NCBI GenBank assembly: GCA_003208835.1
Contig: QCVD01000013.1
Location: forward strand, 1-52,063
Direction: 5' to 3'
Origin: Synechococcus sp. AG-683-C23
GTDB taxonomy: Bacteria > Cyanobacteriota > Cyanobacteriia > PCC-6307 > Cyanobiaceae
DNA length: 52,063 bases
The notes under the pieces are model-generated. The model ran no database searches, was not told where the DNA came from, and saw only the letters and a program-made list of their open reading frames with translations. The position numbers and the translations under genes were made by a program. This document shows, piece after piece, positions 8,313 to 16,440 of the stretch. Within the stretch, counting starts at the first letter, position 1; each line of letters starts with the position of its first letter.

Positions 8313-8654
8313 TCAAGCAGAAGCCGCGGAAGACTGCACTCCTGGCCACATGGCAGCGAACTCTGCATCAGATACAACGGGGGTCACATCGAAATGAATG
8401 CCAAACCCTGCGATCCAGGGTGCGAGATGAGTCCAAACCTTACCGATATCGTTAGCAACCGCAATTGCCATTCCCTTCCCACCAATAGGATCACAAACGC
8501 GATATTTCAGCTCAAAACCTTCAAAATGATCGCCGGGACCTCCTGAATTGATATACCCAGCAAATGAGGGGCAGGCTTCCCAAGACCCTTGAACTGTTGG
8601 GAATTTCCAAACGATGAGGTAGTGCTGCACAAAGCTTAGGGAGAAACTTTTCAT
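8313..8654 (-). CDS. DUF3303-family protein
   Basis: 113 aa, beginning KSFSLSFVQHYLIVWKFPTV and continuing FEGFELKYRVCDPIGGKGMAI and WTHLAPWIAGFGIHFDVTPV. This layout (IVWKF strand, GFEL, HL.PWI.GFG, final VSDAEFAAMW) matches my recollection of cyanobacterial DUF3303 proteins, small ferredoxin-like-fold proteins of unknown role. It lies upstream of the cupin gene on the same strand with a 58-base gap. Confidence 0.7.
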   Translation of the reverse strand: MKSFSLSFVQHYLIVWKFPTVQGSWEACPSFAGYINSGGPGDHFEGFELKYRVCDPIGGKGMAIAVANDIGKVWTHLAPWIAGFGIHFDVTPVVSDAEFAAMWPGVQSSAASA

Positions 8655-8942
8655 CTCTAACAGCGCTCAATGCATGGCGGTGTGACTGATCAGACAGATC
8701 GATGAATGACAAAAATGACCCGTTTTAATCCACCATCGCTGCAAAGAAGGTGCTGAGGGAGAGGAACTAGGCAGGCGAAGAGCCTTGGTCTGACGCTATG
8801 AACGCCGGAAAACGCAACGAAAGTTGCAATTAGGTAGCGGTTGATACAGAAACGCTATGATGTGTCCACGTTGAGCTTCTCATCGAAGCTGCAGTCAGAT
8901 CCATGTCAGGCAACGGGGGCGTGGGCAATGAAGGAGTGCTTT

Positions 8943-9188
8943 ATGAACACGCTTCAACTGATCAAAGCCCGCGCCGTAAAAAGTCGGGCCGTTGACCATG
9001 CACGTTCCGCCATGGCCCGTGCCTTTCGAAATCCCGATTACACCGATACGCAACACACACCGTTAATTCGACTACGCAAACCGCAATTGCGGTACCGCGG
9101 GGTTGCCTACGAACCGATTGGACAACAACAAGAAGCTACTGGTGGCCGCGATCTTCGCTATCGCGGAGTGAGCTACGGCCTCTACTAG
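8943..9188 (+). CDS. DUF4278-type small protein
   Basis: 81 aa. The start is set by a perfect AAGGAG six bases before ATG 8943; upstream in-frame codons are ignored. Two copies of the LRYRGVxY motif occur (LRYRGVAYE and LRYRGVSYG), typical of cyanobacterial DUF4278 proteins. The N-terminal half is basic and helical (LIKARAVKSRAVDHARSAM). A strong terminator follows 23 bases after the stop, so it is monocistronic. Function unknown. Confidence 0.78.
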   Translation: MNTLQLIKARAVKSRAVDHARSAMARAFRNPDYTDTQHTPLIRLRKPQLRYRGVAYEPIGQQQEATGGRDLRYRGVSYGLY

Positions 9189-9211
9189 ATCCAGTTAGAG
9201 ACCATGATGTT

Positions 9212-9238
9212 GGCGGGAGTTAACTCCCGCCTTTTTTT
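9212..9238 (+). terminator. Rho-independent terminator after the DUF4278 gene
   Basis: A perfect ten-base-arm palindrome (GGCGGGAGTT paired with AACTCCCGCC, 9212-9231) followed by seven T. Confidence 0.9.
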
Positions 9239-9252
9239 ATGGGGAGGCAATC

Positions 9253-10656
9253 ATGCCGCGGGTCTTTGGTCGCACTGTGCAAAGACGAACGCTCGTTATT
9301 GGTGGTGTTGTTCTGGGTGTTGCAGCACTGAGCATTCCTTATGCGCAAAAGACTTTTACCCTTGCCCGGGCAGGCACGGCTTACAGCGCCAAAATTCTTT
9401 GCTCCGGCGTTTTGATGGCCGGAATGAATGCAGAACAGCTCAAAGGCGAGGAGCTATCACTAGCCCCGGGATTGATCAAAACCAAAATTGATTTAAATCA
9501 GGGTGTCGTCCACGCGTGGGCGTTCGCTGGATTGGTGCGAGGTGCAGCTGTACGTCAAGGAAATCTTGGTTGTAGTCAAGTTATTGCCAATAAACAAGTT
9601 GTCAGACTGCCCAATCAGACCAGACAACAACCCACAGATCCAAATACAACAAAAACTCCCTGGAAGCTGTATCCCGATGCATCGGAAACGCCACCCAGAA
9701 TTGACCAAAACAAACTAGAAACAGCAATCAGCCAGGCTTTTCAAGAGTCGACACCCTCGGCACCAAAACGCACCCGCGCCATTGTTGTCGTGAAAGACGG
9801 CTGGGTCGTTGCTGAACGCTATGCAGTTGGCATCACACCGAAAACGCCATTAATCGGTTGGTCGATGACCAAAAGCTTGACCCATGCGCTGATTGGAATT
9901 GTCGTGCAAAAAGGTGCATTGCAGCTCAACGAATCGCTGTTGTTACCGGAATGGCGTACAGACAACGACGCCCGACAAATGATCACTCTGGATCATCTTT
10001 TAAGAATGAACAGTGGGCTGGCCTTTGATGAACAGACACAAAGCCTGGATTCAGATTTGGTGAAAATGCTCACCCAAGAGGCCAACACGGGACGATTCGC
10101 CTCGAACAAACCACTGACTGGAAGAATAGGTCTCGATTGGTCGTATTCATCAGGAACAACCAACATCCTGAGCCGTGGATTACGTTTAGCGATCAATAAT
10201 GATCGCGACTACTGGAGTTATCCCTATGAAGCACTCTTCAAGCCACTAGGAATGGCATCGGCTTACTTAGAAACCGATTCGTCAGGAAACTTTGTAGCAT
10301 CATCATTGGGTTGGGCTAGCGCAAGAGACTGGGCTCGTTTTGGCTTGCTATATCTCAATAAAGGTGCATGGAATGGCAAACAAATTTTGCAAAAAGGTTG
10401 GATTCAACACGCCACTACACCATCCAAAGGCTCAAAGCAGGGATATGGTGCGCACTGGTGGCTGAGCTCCAAACGACGCCGACCAGACTTGCCACGAGAC
10501 AGTTATTCAGCAGAAGGATATGAAGGACAACTCATTCTTGTCGTACCAAGCTCAAAAACGGTAATTGTCCGGCTAGGACAAACACCAAAACGCAGCAGCT
10601 TCAATCCAAACAATTTTGGAACCTTGATTTTGTCGGCTCTTAACGCTCAGACATGA
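9253..10656 (+). CDS. Serine hydrolase, class C beta-lactamase/esterase family
   Basis: 467 aa. An N-terminal membrane anchor (TLVIGGVVLGVAALSIPYA) is followed by about 130 poorly conserved residues, then the serine hydrolase core. The nucleophile motif is S204-M-T-K207 and the second catalytic motif is Y298-S-S. YGAHWWLS near residue 400 takes the place of the third (HxG/KTG) motif. This resembles the EstB/penicillin-binding-protein-like group, membrane-bound on the periplasmic side. It may act on esters or peptidoglycan-like substrates; nothing points to drug resistance. The start follows the upstream terminator by 14 bases, with GGGAGG nearby. Confidence 0.8.
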   Translation: MPRVFGRTVQRRTLVIGGVVLGVAALSIPYAQKTFTLARAGTAYSAKILCSGVLMAGMNAEQLKGEELSLAPGLIKTKIDLNQGVVHAWAFAGLVRGAAVRQGNLGCSQVIANKQVVRLPNQTRQQPTDPNTTKTPWKLYPDASETPPRIDQNKLETAISQAFQESTPSAPKRTRAIVVVKDGWVVAERYAVGITPKTPLIGWSMTKSLTHALIGIVVQKGALQLNESLLLPEWRTDNDARQMITLDHLLRMNSGLAFDEQTQSLDSDLVKMLTQEANTGRFASNKPLTGRIGLDWSYSSGTTNILSRGLRLAINNDRDYWSYPYEALFKPLGMASAYLETDSSGNFVASSLGWASARDWARFGLLYLNKGAWNGKQILQKGWIQHATTPSKGSKQGYGAHWWLSSKRRRPDLPRDSYSAEGYEGQLILVVPSSKTVIVRLGQTPKRSSFNPNNFGTLILSALNAQT

Positions 10657-10684
10657 GCACGTCAAAAACAAGACTCGCTGGAGA

Positions 10685-10810
10685 TCAATCCTGATCACCA
10701 CCCTTGGGGACAAAAAGTTGAGAGGCTCCAATCAACAACCCTGTGATTAACAGAGCTGGAAGGATTACTGAAGGACCACCCTGAGCCGTCTGGGATGCGA
10801 AGAGCAACAT
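10685..10810 (-). CDS. Small single-helix membrane protein (41 aa)
   Basis: MLLFASQTAQGG then a hydrophobic helix (VILPALLITGLLIGASQLFV) and a short polar tail. It is convergent with the serine hydrolase gene. The composition is credible for a membrane peptide, but there is no clear ribosome site. Confidence 0.5.
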   Translation of the reverse strand: MLLFASQTAQGGPSVILPALLITGLLIGASQLFVPKGGDQD

Positions 10811-10892
10811 GAAAGGACAGAGAAAGACAAGCAATTAGACTGGCAGATTTAAGGACAATCGCACGAGTCTGCAAACGTTCTTCGCAGACTGG

Positions 10893-11084
10893 TCAACAGG
10901 GGAGAACCACAGGAAACAGGAATAGTTCTCCTTGGACGGCCTGAGAAGGACGGTGACGAGGCAATCCTCTCGAACGCTTGCTCTGCGGAACAACCGAAGC
11001 GGCAAACAGCTTGCGAGGACGAATCAAGGATTGACGCATCCAGGCATCGGCCTGAAACGTTGCGTAGGGAGAGCTCGGCGACAT
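10893..11084 (-). CDS. Possible SOS-regulated small protein (63 aa)
   Basis: Open frame from ATG 11084, basic, with RPRKLFAASVV and a hydrophobic end GELFLFPVV. The frame can extend to ATG 11105. A LexA-box-like sequence lies at 11113-11126, 29 bases upstream of ATG 11084, where an SOS operator would sit. An overlapping frame (10849-11100, same strand) is an alternative reading. No family recognised. Confidence 0.4.
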   Translation of the reverse strand: MSPSSPYATFQADAWMRQSLIRPRKLFAASVVPQSKRSRGLPRHRPSQAVQGELFLFPVVLPC

Positions 11085-11112
11085 GACGCTTGACGACCAA
11101 TACATACGTTCT

Positions 11113-11126
11113 AGTGCAAGTGTACT
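11113..11126. promoter_or_regulatory. LexA-box-like operator
   Basis: AGTGCAAGTGTACT differs at two positions from the cyanobacterial LexA consensus as I recall it (AGTAC-N4-GTACT with preferred inner bases). It sits between the divergent 11084 (-) and 11372 (+) sides, closest to the small gene at 10893-11084. Confidence 0.4.
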
Positions 11127-11139
11127 AGTACGTCAAGGC

Positions 11140-11322
11140 TCAAATGCCGCAACCGCCCTCCATCTCATCGCTTGGCAAGTTGCGCAGCTGTTGCAGGCGA
11201 TTAAGTAGATCTGCATCACCAACAATGATGCGACGGCAACCGTCAGAGCCGATGTACGTCAGACGACCGTTAACGTCAACGATCAAAGCGGTCATGGGTG
11301 TAACCGGGGGGAGTCCATCCAT
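11140..11322 (-). CDS. Conserved-looking small protein (60 aa)
   Basis: ATG 11322 is chosen because GAGGTGG lies six bases upstream; longer in-frame starts lack one. The product begins MDGLPPVTPMTALIVDVNGR, has an alternating strand pattern (RLTYIGSDGCRRIIVGD) and ends with Cys near the C-terminus (GGCGI). It is upstream of and on the same strand as the LexA-box gene. No family recognised. Confidence 0.6.
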   Translation of the reverse strand: MDGLPPVTPMTALIVDVNGRLTYIGSDGCRRIIVGDADLLNRLQQLRNLPSDEMEGGCGI

Positions 11323-11371
11323 GGCACACCACCTCAACGCCATCCCACCATGACAGAAAGCACAATCCAAC

Positions 11372-11701
11372 ATGGGCAAAAAACGCCACATCAAACTCAA
11401 GTTGTCAAAATCACTTCAATTAGCCCTGAAAAGCGAGAAACCTGAAGGAGATCTGCTCCAGCGCCTTTCATCGATTGAACAACGCTTAAGCAAGGTGGAG
11501 CGAGCCCTAGAAGCAAACCCAGGTGTCCGCGAGGACATTGAGATGTTTTTTACAGACGCAGACCATTCCTCGTCTCAAACCCAGGAAGAGTTGTATCGGA
11601 GCTGGCTCAGCCACTACGAGAGTGAGCCGGACGCCATTGAACCAGGACGTACAGCCCATGAGATGGCCGCTCTTGCCGCCTCCAAGTTTTCTAAACAATA
11701 A
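11372..11701 (+). CDS. Small coiled-coil protein (109 aa), unknown
   Basis: A basic N-terminus (MGKKRHIKLKLSKS), then a predicted coiled coil (LLQRLSSIEQRLSKVERALE, residues 28-47), then an acidic Ser-rich C-terminal half. Probably soluble. It is divergent from the 60-aa gene at 11140-11322, their starts 50 bases apart. No family recognised. Confidence 0.6.
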   Translation: MGKKRHIKLKLSKSLQLALKSEKPEGDLLQRLSSIEQRLSKVERALEANPGVREDIEMFFTDADHSSSQTQEELYRSWLSHYESEPDAIEPGRTAHEMAALAASKFSKQ

Positions 11702-11751
11702 AACAACTAAGTAGCAAATAAAATGATTAGGTTTAGCCCATAAGCAGTGGG

Positions 11752-11773
11752 TGTTCATGCGATTGCATGAACA
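11752..11773. promoter_or_regulatory. Perfect inverted repeat downstream of the coiled-coil gene
   Basis: TGTTCATGC and GCATGAACA flank a GATT loop. A stable nine-pair hairpin without a T-run; it could be a transcript-end stabiliser or a protein site. Confidence 0.45.
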
Positions 11774-11911
11774 TTGAACTGTTCAGATCCATTGAAAATT
11801 GATTTCATAGAGCGAACTAAGATTAGCTAATTAATCCACAATCGATCAATGACATAATGACTGTGACAACTTAATAATGTGTCTCTGTTGCAATTTTTGA
11901 CCGCATCAGCA

Positions 11912-12178
11912 CTAATTGGTCTTATCAATGGGATGACCTTGATCGGGCAGACTGACTCGGTGAAGTGCATCACCGATCGGCTTCCACTGCACAAGATGAC
12001 GGCGATCGATCTTGTTGGTGTCGAGACAGTCCCATATATCCTTACCAACTAATGTTGATTGAGACCAATTATCTCCTTCACTCTTCATTTGCTTTCTATT
12101 GCGATCTTTCCAGTCAGTCCAATCAATGCCCTGGTAAGTAGAAACATATTCACTGAGAATCACCACGGTAAAATCCAT
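11912..12178 (-). CDS. Small hypothetical protein (88 aa)
   Basis: ATG 12178 starts MDFTVVILSEYVSTY, then a Trp/charged stretch (GIDWTDWKDRNRKQMKSEG) and DIWDCLDTNKIDRRHL. It has the residue mix of a folded soluble protein and no membrane segment. Isolated, with about 240 bases before the next minus-strand gene. No family recognised. Confidence 0.55.
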   Translation of the reverse strand: MDFTVVILSEYVSTYQGIDWTDWKDRNRKQMKSEGDNWSQSTLVGKDIWDCLDTNKIDRRHLVQWKPIGDALHRVSLPDQGHPIDKTN

Positions 12179-12419
12179 TGTCAAAATCATTAGCACACTT
12201 CATTATAGGAATTATTGATTCGAACGATCGGTGGGTTCAAGCGACGCATTCATCACGGTTTCTGCAATCAACCTGTTATCGATGAATTGCTGTGTGAGCA
12301 ATGTTGGCTCCGGGCCATAATCCGTGATGGAGTGATGCCCCTTTAGCTACTACCGAATTGAGTGAGCGGTCAGTTGATCATTGACGAACCCGTCATTGCA
12401 GCCAGCCATTGCTTTGCGA

Positions 12420-12629
12420 TCAGTCGATGAAAGTGGCGTCAGGCGAGGCATCCATCGTTCTCGCATGACTGACTTCTCTCATTTCAAATCGTCCTTTGTC
12501 CAAAAGAGTCGCTCTACCCTCTGCCGTATCGAGCAACTTGTTCAAGTCTCTCGCGTTGATGATTGTCTTCAGCCCGTTAAGTGTGCCTTTGATGGTCAGT
12601 TTCAGCGTGACTTCTTGTGAGTATCTCAT
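12420..12629 (-). CDS. Small hypothetical protein (69 aa), coupled to upstream gene
   Basis: The ATG at 12629 overlaps the stop of the upstream gene (TAATG), supporting translation. It begins MRYSQEVTLKLTIKGTLNG, then NARDLNKLLDTAEGRATLL. The KLTIKG-x-NARDLNKLLD layout resembles a small alpha/beta domain. No family recognised. Confidence 0.5.
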   Translation of the reverse strand: MRYSQEVTLKLTIKGTLNGLKTIINARDLNKLLDTAEGRATLLDKGRFEMREVSHARTMDASPDATFID

Positions 12630-12907
12630 TAGTTCGTAGTGGTTGATAGCTGGCGAATACTCGTCACCACCGAATCTGCTATGACCGCCGCTTCGATGCA
12701 AAAACAGAAAGCAACTGTCGGTTGTTTGCAGGGGTAGAGGACGATGAAAGCATCGGATGTTTTGAAATCAATCAGATCTTTCATCCCATAACGCTGACTG
12801 GTCATGACATTCGTGGCAACACCAAATTGGTACGAATCAAGCAATTTCCCAGTATCCACTCGTCTTAGCCAGGGTCTTGTCAACCTGTCCAGCAAATGAT
12901 CAAGCAC
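12629..12907 (-). CDS. Hypothetical protein (92 aa), first of a coupled pair
   Basis: Starts MLDHLLDRLTRPWLRR and includes a Cys-containing hydrophobic stretch (TVAFCFCIEAAVIADSVV). Its stop overlaps the next start. It may form a three-gene run with the membrane peptide at 12942-13160. No family recognised. Confidence 0.45.
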   Translation of the reverse strand: MLDHLLDRLTRPWLRRVDTGKLLDSYQFGVATNVMTSQRYGMKDLIDFKTSDAFIVLYPCKQPTVAFCFCIEAAVIADSVVTSIRQLSTTTN

Positions 12908-12941
12908 AGTTCGTTTGAGTGAGCTTTGATGCGTTGTCAGC

Positions 12942-13160
12942 TCACCTTGAGCAACCAGGTCGTAAGCAACGCTGCGAAACGCCGAACCAAGTATCCCATT
13001 GATGGGATGAACCAGCAGACAAAATCACTCGGATGGGTGATGTGGCGAGAAGTATTACCAGCGATAGTGTGTTCATTAGAGGAATAACCACAAAAATCAC
13101 CACCAAAACAATGATTAATACCATATTGATCGTCACTTGGATCTTTGCCTTGTAAACCAT
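12942..13160 (-). CDS. Possible membrane protein (72 aa)
   Basis: From ATG 13160: MVYKAKIQVTINMVLIIVLV, then a second hydrophobic run (TLSLVILLATSPIRVIL), suggesting two membrane helices. It is 34 bases upstream of the next minus-strand gene. An overlapping frame (12937-13197) has similar length, so the reading is tentative. Confidence 0.4.
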   Translation of the reverse strand: MVYKAKIQVTINMVLIIVLVVIFVVIPLMNTLSLVILLATSPIRVILSAGSSHQWDTWFGVSQRCLRPGCSR

Positions 13161-13456
13161 GGCAGACCCGAAACCGTGTAACAACTAGATATGCCATTCA
13201 ACAAAAATATCCAAATCAAGCGGCCCGTTACGCCTAGCCACTCATCAAGAATACTGGAAATCTTCAAATTTCAGGGCTTAAATTTATGTATTCAACAAGC
13301 CCGCAAATAAGATCTTTAGACAATATATTCATTCGAACCGTAAAAATAGAGGAAGTAGATGAAGATCGCAAACCATAATCTTTATGCGGTGGCTGGAGGA
13401 ATGAATTCAATACAATTGCAATTTCCATAAAAATAGATAATGCTCCATATAAAAAA

Positions 13457-13532
13457 GAGTGTCACAAGACACTCAAAGCTTCGCCACAAAAATGCTTCTG
13501 GAAAGCCGCAGGGTTTGCTGCACACAGCAAAC
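13457..13532. other. Two adjacent short hairpins
   Basis: GAGTGTC-ACAA-GACACTC (13457-13474) and GTTTGCTG-CACA-CAGCAAAC (13513-13532) are both perfect with four-base loops. No T-run follows either. They may be part of a structured transcript; nothing else in 13161-13673 looks like a gene. Confidence 0.4.
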
Positions 13533-13673
13533 GCCCACCTCTCTCAGCCGTGCTGACAACATCTTTTCGTGCATTCGTTACCTAAACCACTGCCCTTCAC
13601 CGGAGGTTCTTAAGGTTTTCTCCGTTGTGCTTGCCCTTTATGCCCATATCGTGACAATAGATACGACAAACTG

Positions 13674-13853
13674 ATGAGTATTAATTCTCAGGAACATGTC
13701 TTTTCCATGAAGTGGGAAGAGAATGGCGAACTATCGTCACATGACACAAATTTATTGGTTGCACGAATAGCAGGAGCTGAAAAATCTAGAAGAGGTTTTC
13801 TTAGTCATCACTTACAGCGAAGATCAAGACAACGTAGTATCGAATTCATATGA
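13674..13853 (+). CDS. Possible small protein (59 aa)
   Basis: Open frame MSINSQEHVFSMKWEENGEL with a basic C-terminal third (HLQRRSRQRSIEF). No ribosome site and no family recognised; weakly supported. Confidence 0.3.
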   Translation: MSINSQEHVFSMKWEENGELSSHDTNLLVARIAGAEKSRRGFLSHHLQRRSRQRSIEFI

Positions 13854-14029
13854 ATGCATGTCTTTGCAGACGCTGGGATATTCCAAAGATTCTGCCCGAT
13901 CAAAAGGTCAACATCGATTCAGAACCACAAAATAACTAATTAAAATAGAAGCACAAATAATTATATTCTTTACGTTTATCCCAACTCAATCCTCGCGTCC
14001 AAACGAATTAGTTCCACCGATGCATTGTT

Positions 14030-14650
14030 CTAAAGATGTGGATTAACTAAGCCATAAGTTAATGCAAACACGGCTGCCTGGGTCCTGTCTCGTACGCCCA
14101 ATTTCTAAATCACTGTACTGACATGGCTCTTGACGGTTTCAGCTGAGATAAACAGTGCTTCTGCAATTTCCAAGTTCTTCATACCTTCATTAATACAGGG
14201 GATCACCTCTAGTTCGCGCTCTGACAATGGGTCTGCAATGACTGGAGCTGGCCTGAGTTTCTTACTGACAGCTTCTCTAACTGCCATTGGGTAGTAGATC
14301 CCACCTCCAGCAGTTGTCGTTAATGCCTGAATGAAGTCTCCATTTCCTGTACGAATAGAGCTGGTAAACATCACTCCATCAGCACCTGCTTCCATTGCTT
14401 CTTGAACAACCTCTGGAGTTTAACGCTGCAGGAAGATCAATGCCTTTAGACCTGGCGTCCTTTTTTGATGGTTTCAACAAGTCTTATTCCATAACCTTTC
14501 TCAAGGTCTTCGCTGGTGATTAGGAGATCTGGTTGACATTCCTGTTGGATTTCAAGAGCTTCATCTTCAGTGGTCGCTCCACCAACTAATGATTGAAATA
14601 TTGGTGTGCAGAGAAGTAAAGCGGTAAGTATTAGTTAATTTTTGGAGCAT
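14030..14650 (-). pseudogene. Decayed LuxR-type response regulator
   Basis: Reading across frames recovers a receiver-like half (VGGATTEDEALEI, LLITSEDLEKGYG, VETIKKGR), then VVQEAMEAGADGV, and a C-terminal LuxR helix-turn-helix (PLSERELEVI, NLEIAEALFISAETVKSHVS). The gene is broken by a TAG in the recognition helix region (HVSTVI-stop-KLGVRDRTQ), a TAA before TPEVV, a frameshift near the GR of KKGR and probably another near the start. An intact member of the same subfamily is at 38431-39117. Confidence 0.8.
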
Positions 14651-14662
14651 ACTAATACTTTT

Positions 14663-15181
14663 TTATTTGCCAGCAGCTTCTGGCAAGTATTTGCTGCCTT
14701 CTGTAGTGTTCGGTAGGATGGGTTGAGTCTCACCAGCTTTCGCTTGTTTTGAGCAATCTAATGGTGATTCCTATGGCTCACAACAGATTCAATCTTGGTT
14801 CATCTTTGTAGCTCTTTTCATTAAAAACGACTTCTCTAATCTCTCCTTTCTTCCCTCTCCATTCACTGACTACACCTTCCTTATTGGCGGCCCTTACCTC
14901 AATGGTTTTGAAAAGGCCATTTTCTTCAATGATGAGGTCATATGACGGAAACATTTTAGTCGTCGCATTGACACCATGATCGTTCACCTGTTCGATTTCG
15001 CATTCCCCCATGAGAGGGATAAATTTTGGAAATAGACGGCTCTTGCGAGGGATGTGGTGAGGAGCAATAAAAACCAGTTAGGAAAAGAGGGATAGGCACT
15101 CAGGCAGCCGGTTTCTGGGAGATGTTTTGCGATCACTGTCACGCTTGCTTTGAGAGACAAAGACAGTGCATCGATTTTCAT
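14663..15181 (-). pseudogene. Decayed secreted protein of unknown family
   Basis: Three consecutive frames each carry part of one protein: a signal-peptide-like segment (NWFLLLLTTSLARA), then FPKFIPLMGECEIEQVNDHG through EVVFNEKSYKDE, then CSKQAKAGETQPILP to a stop at 14663. At least two frameshifts separate them. The original was probably a periplasmic protein of about 120 residues. Direct neighbour of the LuxR pseudogene. Confidence 0.6.
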
Positions 15182-15274
15182 GAACGAACCTGGCGCAGAA
15201 TGATCAACGACTGCTCATGGTTATGCAGCAAGGTGTAGCCCCAGAGCCGTCCGGAGCTACAACCTTTACCCGAA

Positions 15275-15400
15275 CCCACCAAAGACCTACATCCTCAGTG
15301 GACCCTATTCATCGTCTGGAATCGATGAACTAAAACAACTCTGATCAGGTTTCGGACCCACTTCGCATCACAACCAACAGGTGGACGCATCGGATGAGAC
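15275..15400. repeat. Dispersed repeat, copy R1 (diverged)
   Basis: Shares the order CCACC... TATTCATCG... GATGAAC... AACTCTGAT... CGCATCACAACC... CGCATCGGATGAGA with copies at 19103, 20975, 27249 and 28951. Confidence 0.6.
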
Positions 15401-15624
15401 CACAGCCTCGATCACTCAGCACCGATCACCCCCAAAGACCGACTGGGTGGACTGGTAGGAACCAATAGTGGCTTTTCACAACCCTGGAGAACTGAGGAGC
15501 ATAGGGTCGTTCATTGCAAATCAGGGTGGGAGGGGCATCGAGATGGGCGGACAAAAACGTCCTCTCCACGTTTTTTTTACACAGCTCATAATCTCCTGTA
15601 TTCAGCACTTGAGAGGCGATAATT

Positions 15625-15762
15625 TCAGGGTTCAAGAGGATTAAAGCTTGTTTTCTGATTCACCTTTATCATCATCCCGATCAGCATTGAAAATGCGAGC
15701 AATAAAATGATGCCTATTACATACGTAATTAATGCTTGATTGGCCGGCGAAGATTCACTCAT
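15625..15762 (-). CDS. Small single-helix membrane protein (45 aa)
   Basis: MSESSPANQALITYVIG then a helix (IILLLAFSMLIGMMI) and a polar tail ending NPLEP. Length and layout resemble photosystem-associated one-helix peptides, but I cannot name it. An overlapping frame downstream (15426-15635) was not accepted. Confidence 0.55.
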   Translation of the reverse strand: MSESSPANQALITYVIGIILLLAFSMLIGMMIKVNQKTSFNPLEP

Positions 15763-16342
15763 ATTCAGTACAGTTAAGTGCAGAATTTTTCGACGAAGCC
15801 AAGTAGAATGTACAACACATTTTCGGTCGAGCTACTGCCAGCACAAAATATTGCAGTTCCACATACATGTTTGCATTAAATATTACGAGCCTTGAAGTCA
15901 CGTATATTTAGGCAAAGGTGCAAGAAGTGGACCATTCATCACTGCAATTAACTAGATATTTAAGTTAAAGGCTTCAGTGACATTGTTGGCAAAAGAACTG
16001 TGTCTTGGCCTTTGAGAAAGCACAGGAAGGATCTGGCGATGCTGCCGCGCGAATAGCAGCAGACCCTATGTACAAAGACTCCAAGCCGTAGCCAGATTCA
16101 TTAGCTGAAACTCCACTTCGTCATCAACCCACTGATCGAAGGCTGAGCAAGCAATCGATTGACTGCTCGAATCCAACAGGGTATGGGGTTAAAAAACCAA
16201 GCCAGTTCAACAATTTTCAGATTTGACCTGTGAGGCATCGATATCCATGCAGCTGGGCAGACGAGGCAGTCAGCGCCGAAAAGAAAAGATAAATTAGTTT
16301 CAATAGATACGCAACAGCAGCCCGTCGCAATTGCAATGTTGT
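15763..16342. other. Long stretch without an intact gene
   Basis: One coding-like remnant is visible at about 15981-16091 (+), reading VLAFEKAQEGSGDAAARIAA to a stop, without a start codon other than an internal TTG. The rest shows nothing recognisable apart from leading into the small RNA at 16343. Confidence 0.4.
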
Positions 16343-16413
16343 ATTGGCCTCATCATGAGCATGAGTGAGGTGTTGTTATATCCCTAAGGGTGATGTCTCA
16401 GGGATTTTTTTTT
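16343..16413 (+). ncRNA. Candidate small RNA, copy B
   Basis: Paralogue of 4841-4917. Stem 1 is CCTCA (16348-16352) with TGAGG (16366-16370); the terminator stem is ATCCCT (16380-16385) with AGGGAT (16400-16405), then eight T. Compared with copy A, the last pair of stem 1 and the first pair of stem 2 change G-C to A-T on both sides. Loops are conserved. ATTGG precedes stem 1 in both copies, suggesting the conserved unit begins there. Confidence 0.72.
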
Positions 16414-16440
16414 GTTTGGTCCCGACCGAGGGCGCTGCTA

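Noticed and set aside
15426-15635. 69-codon minus-strand frame after the small membrane gene at 15625
   Set aside because: TTG start inside the upstream gene end and no family pattern; not enough support.
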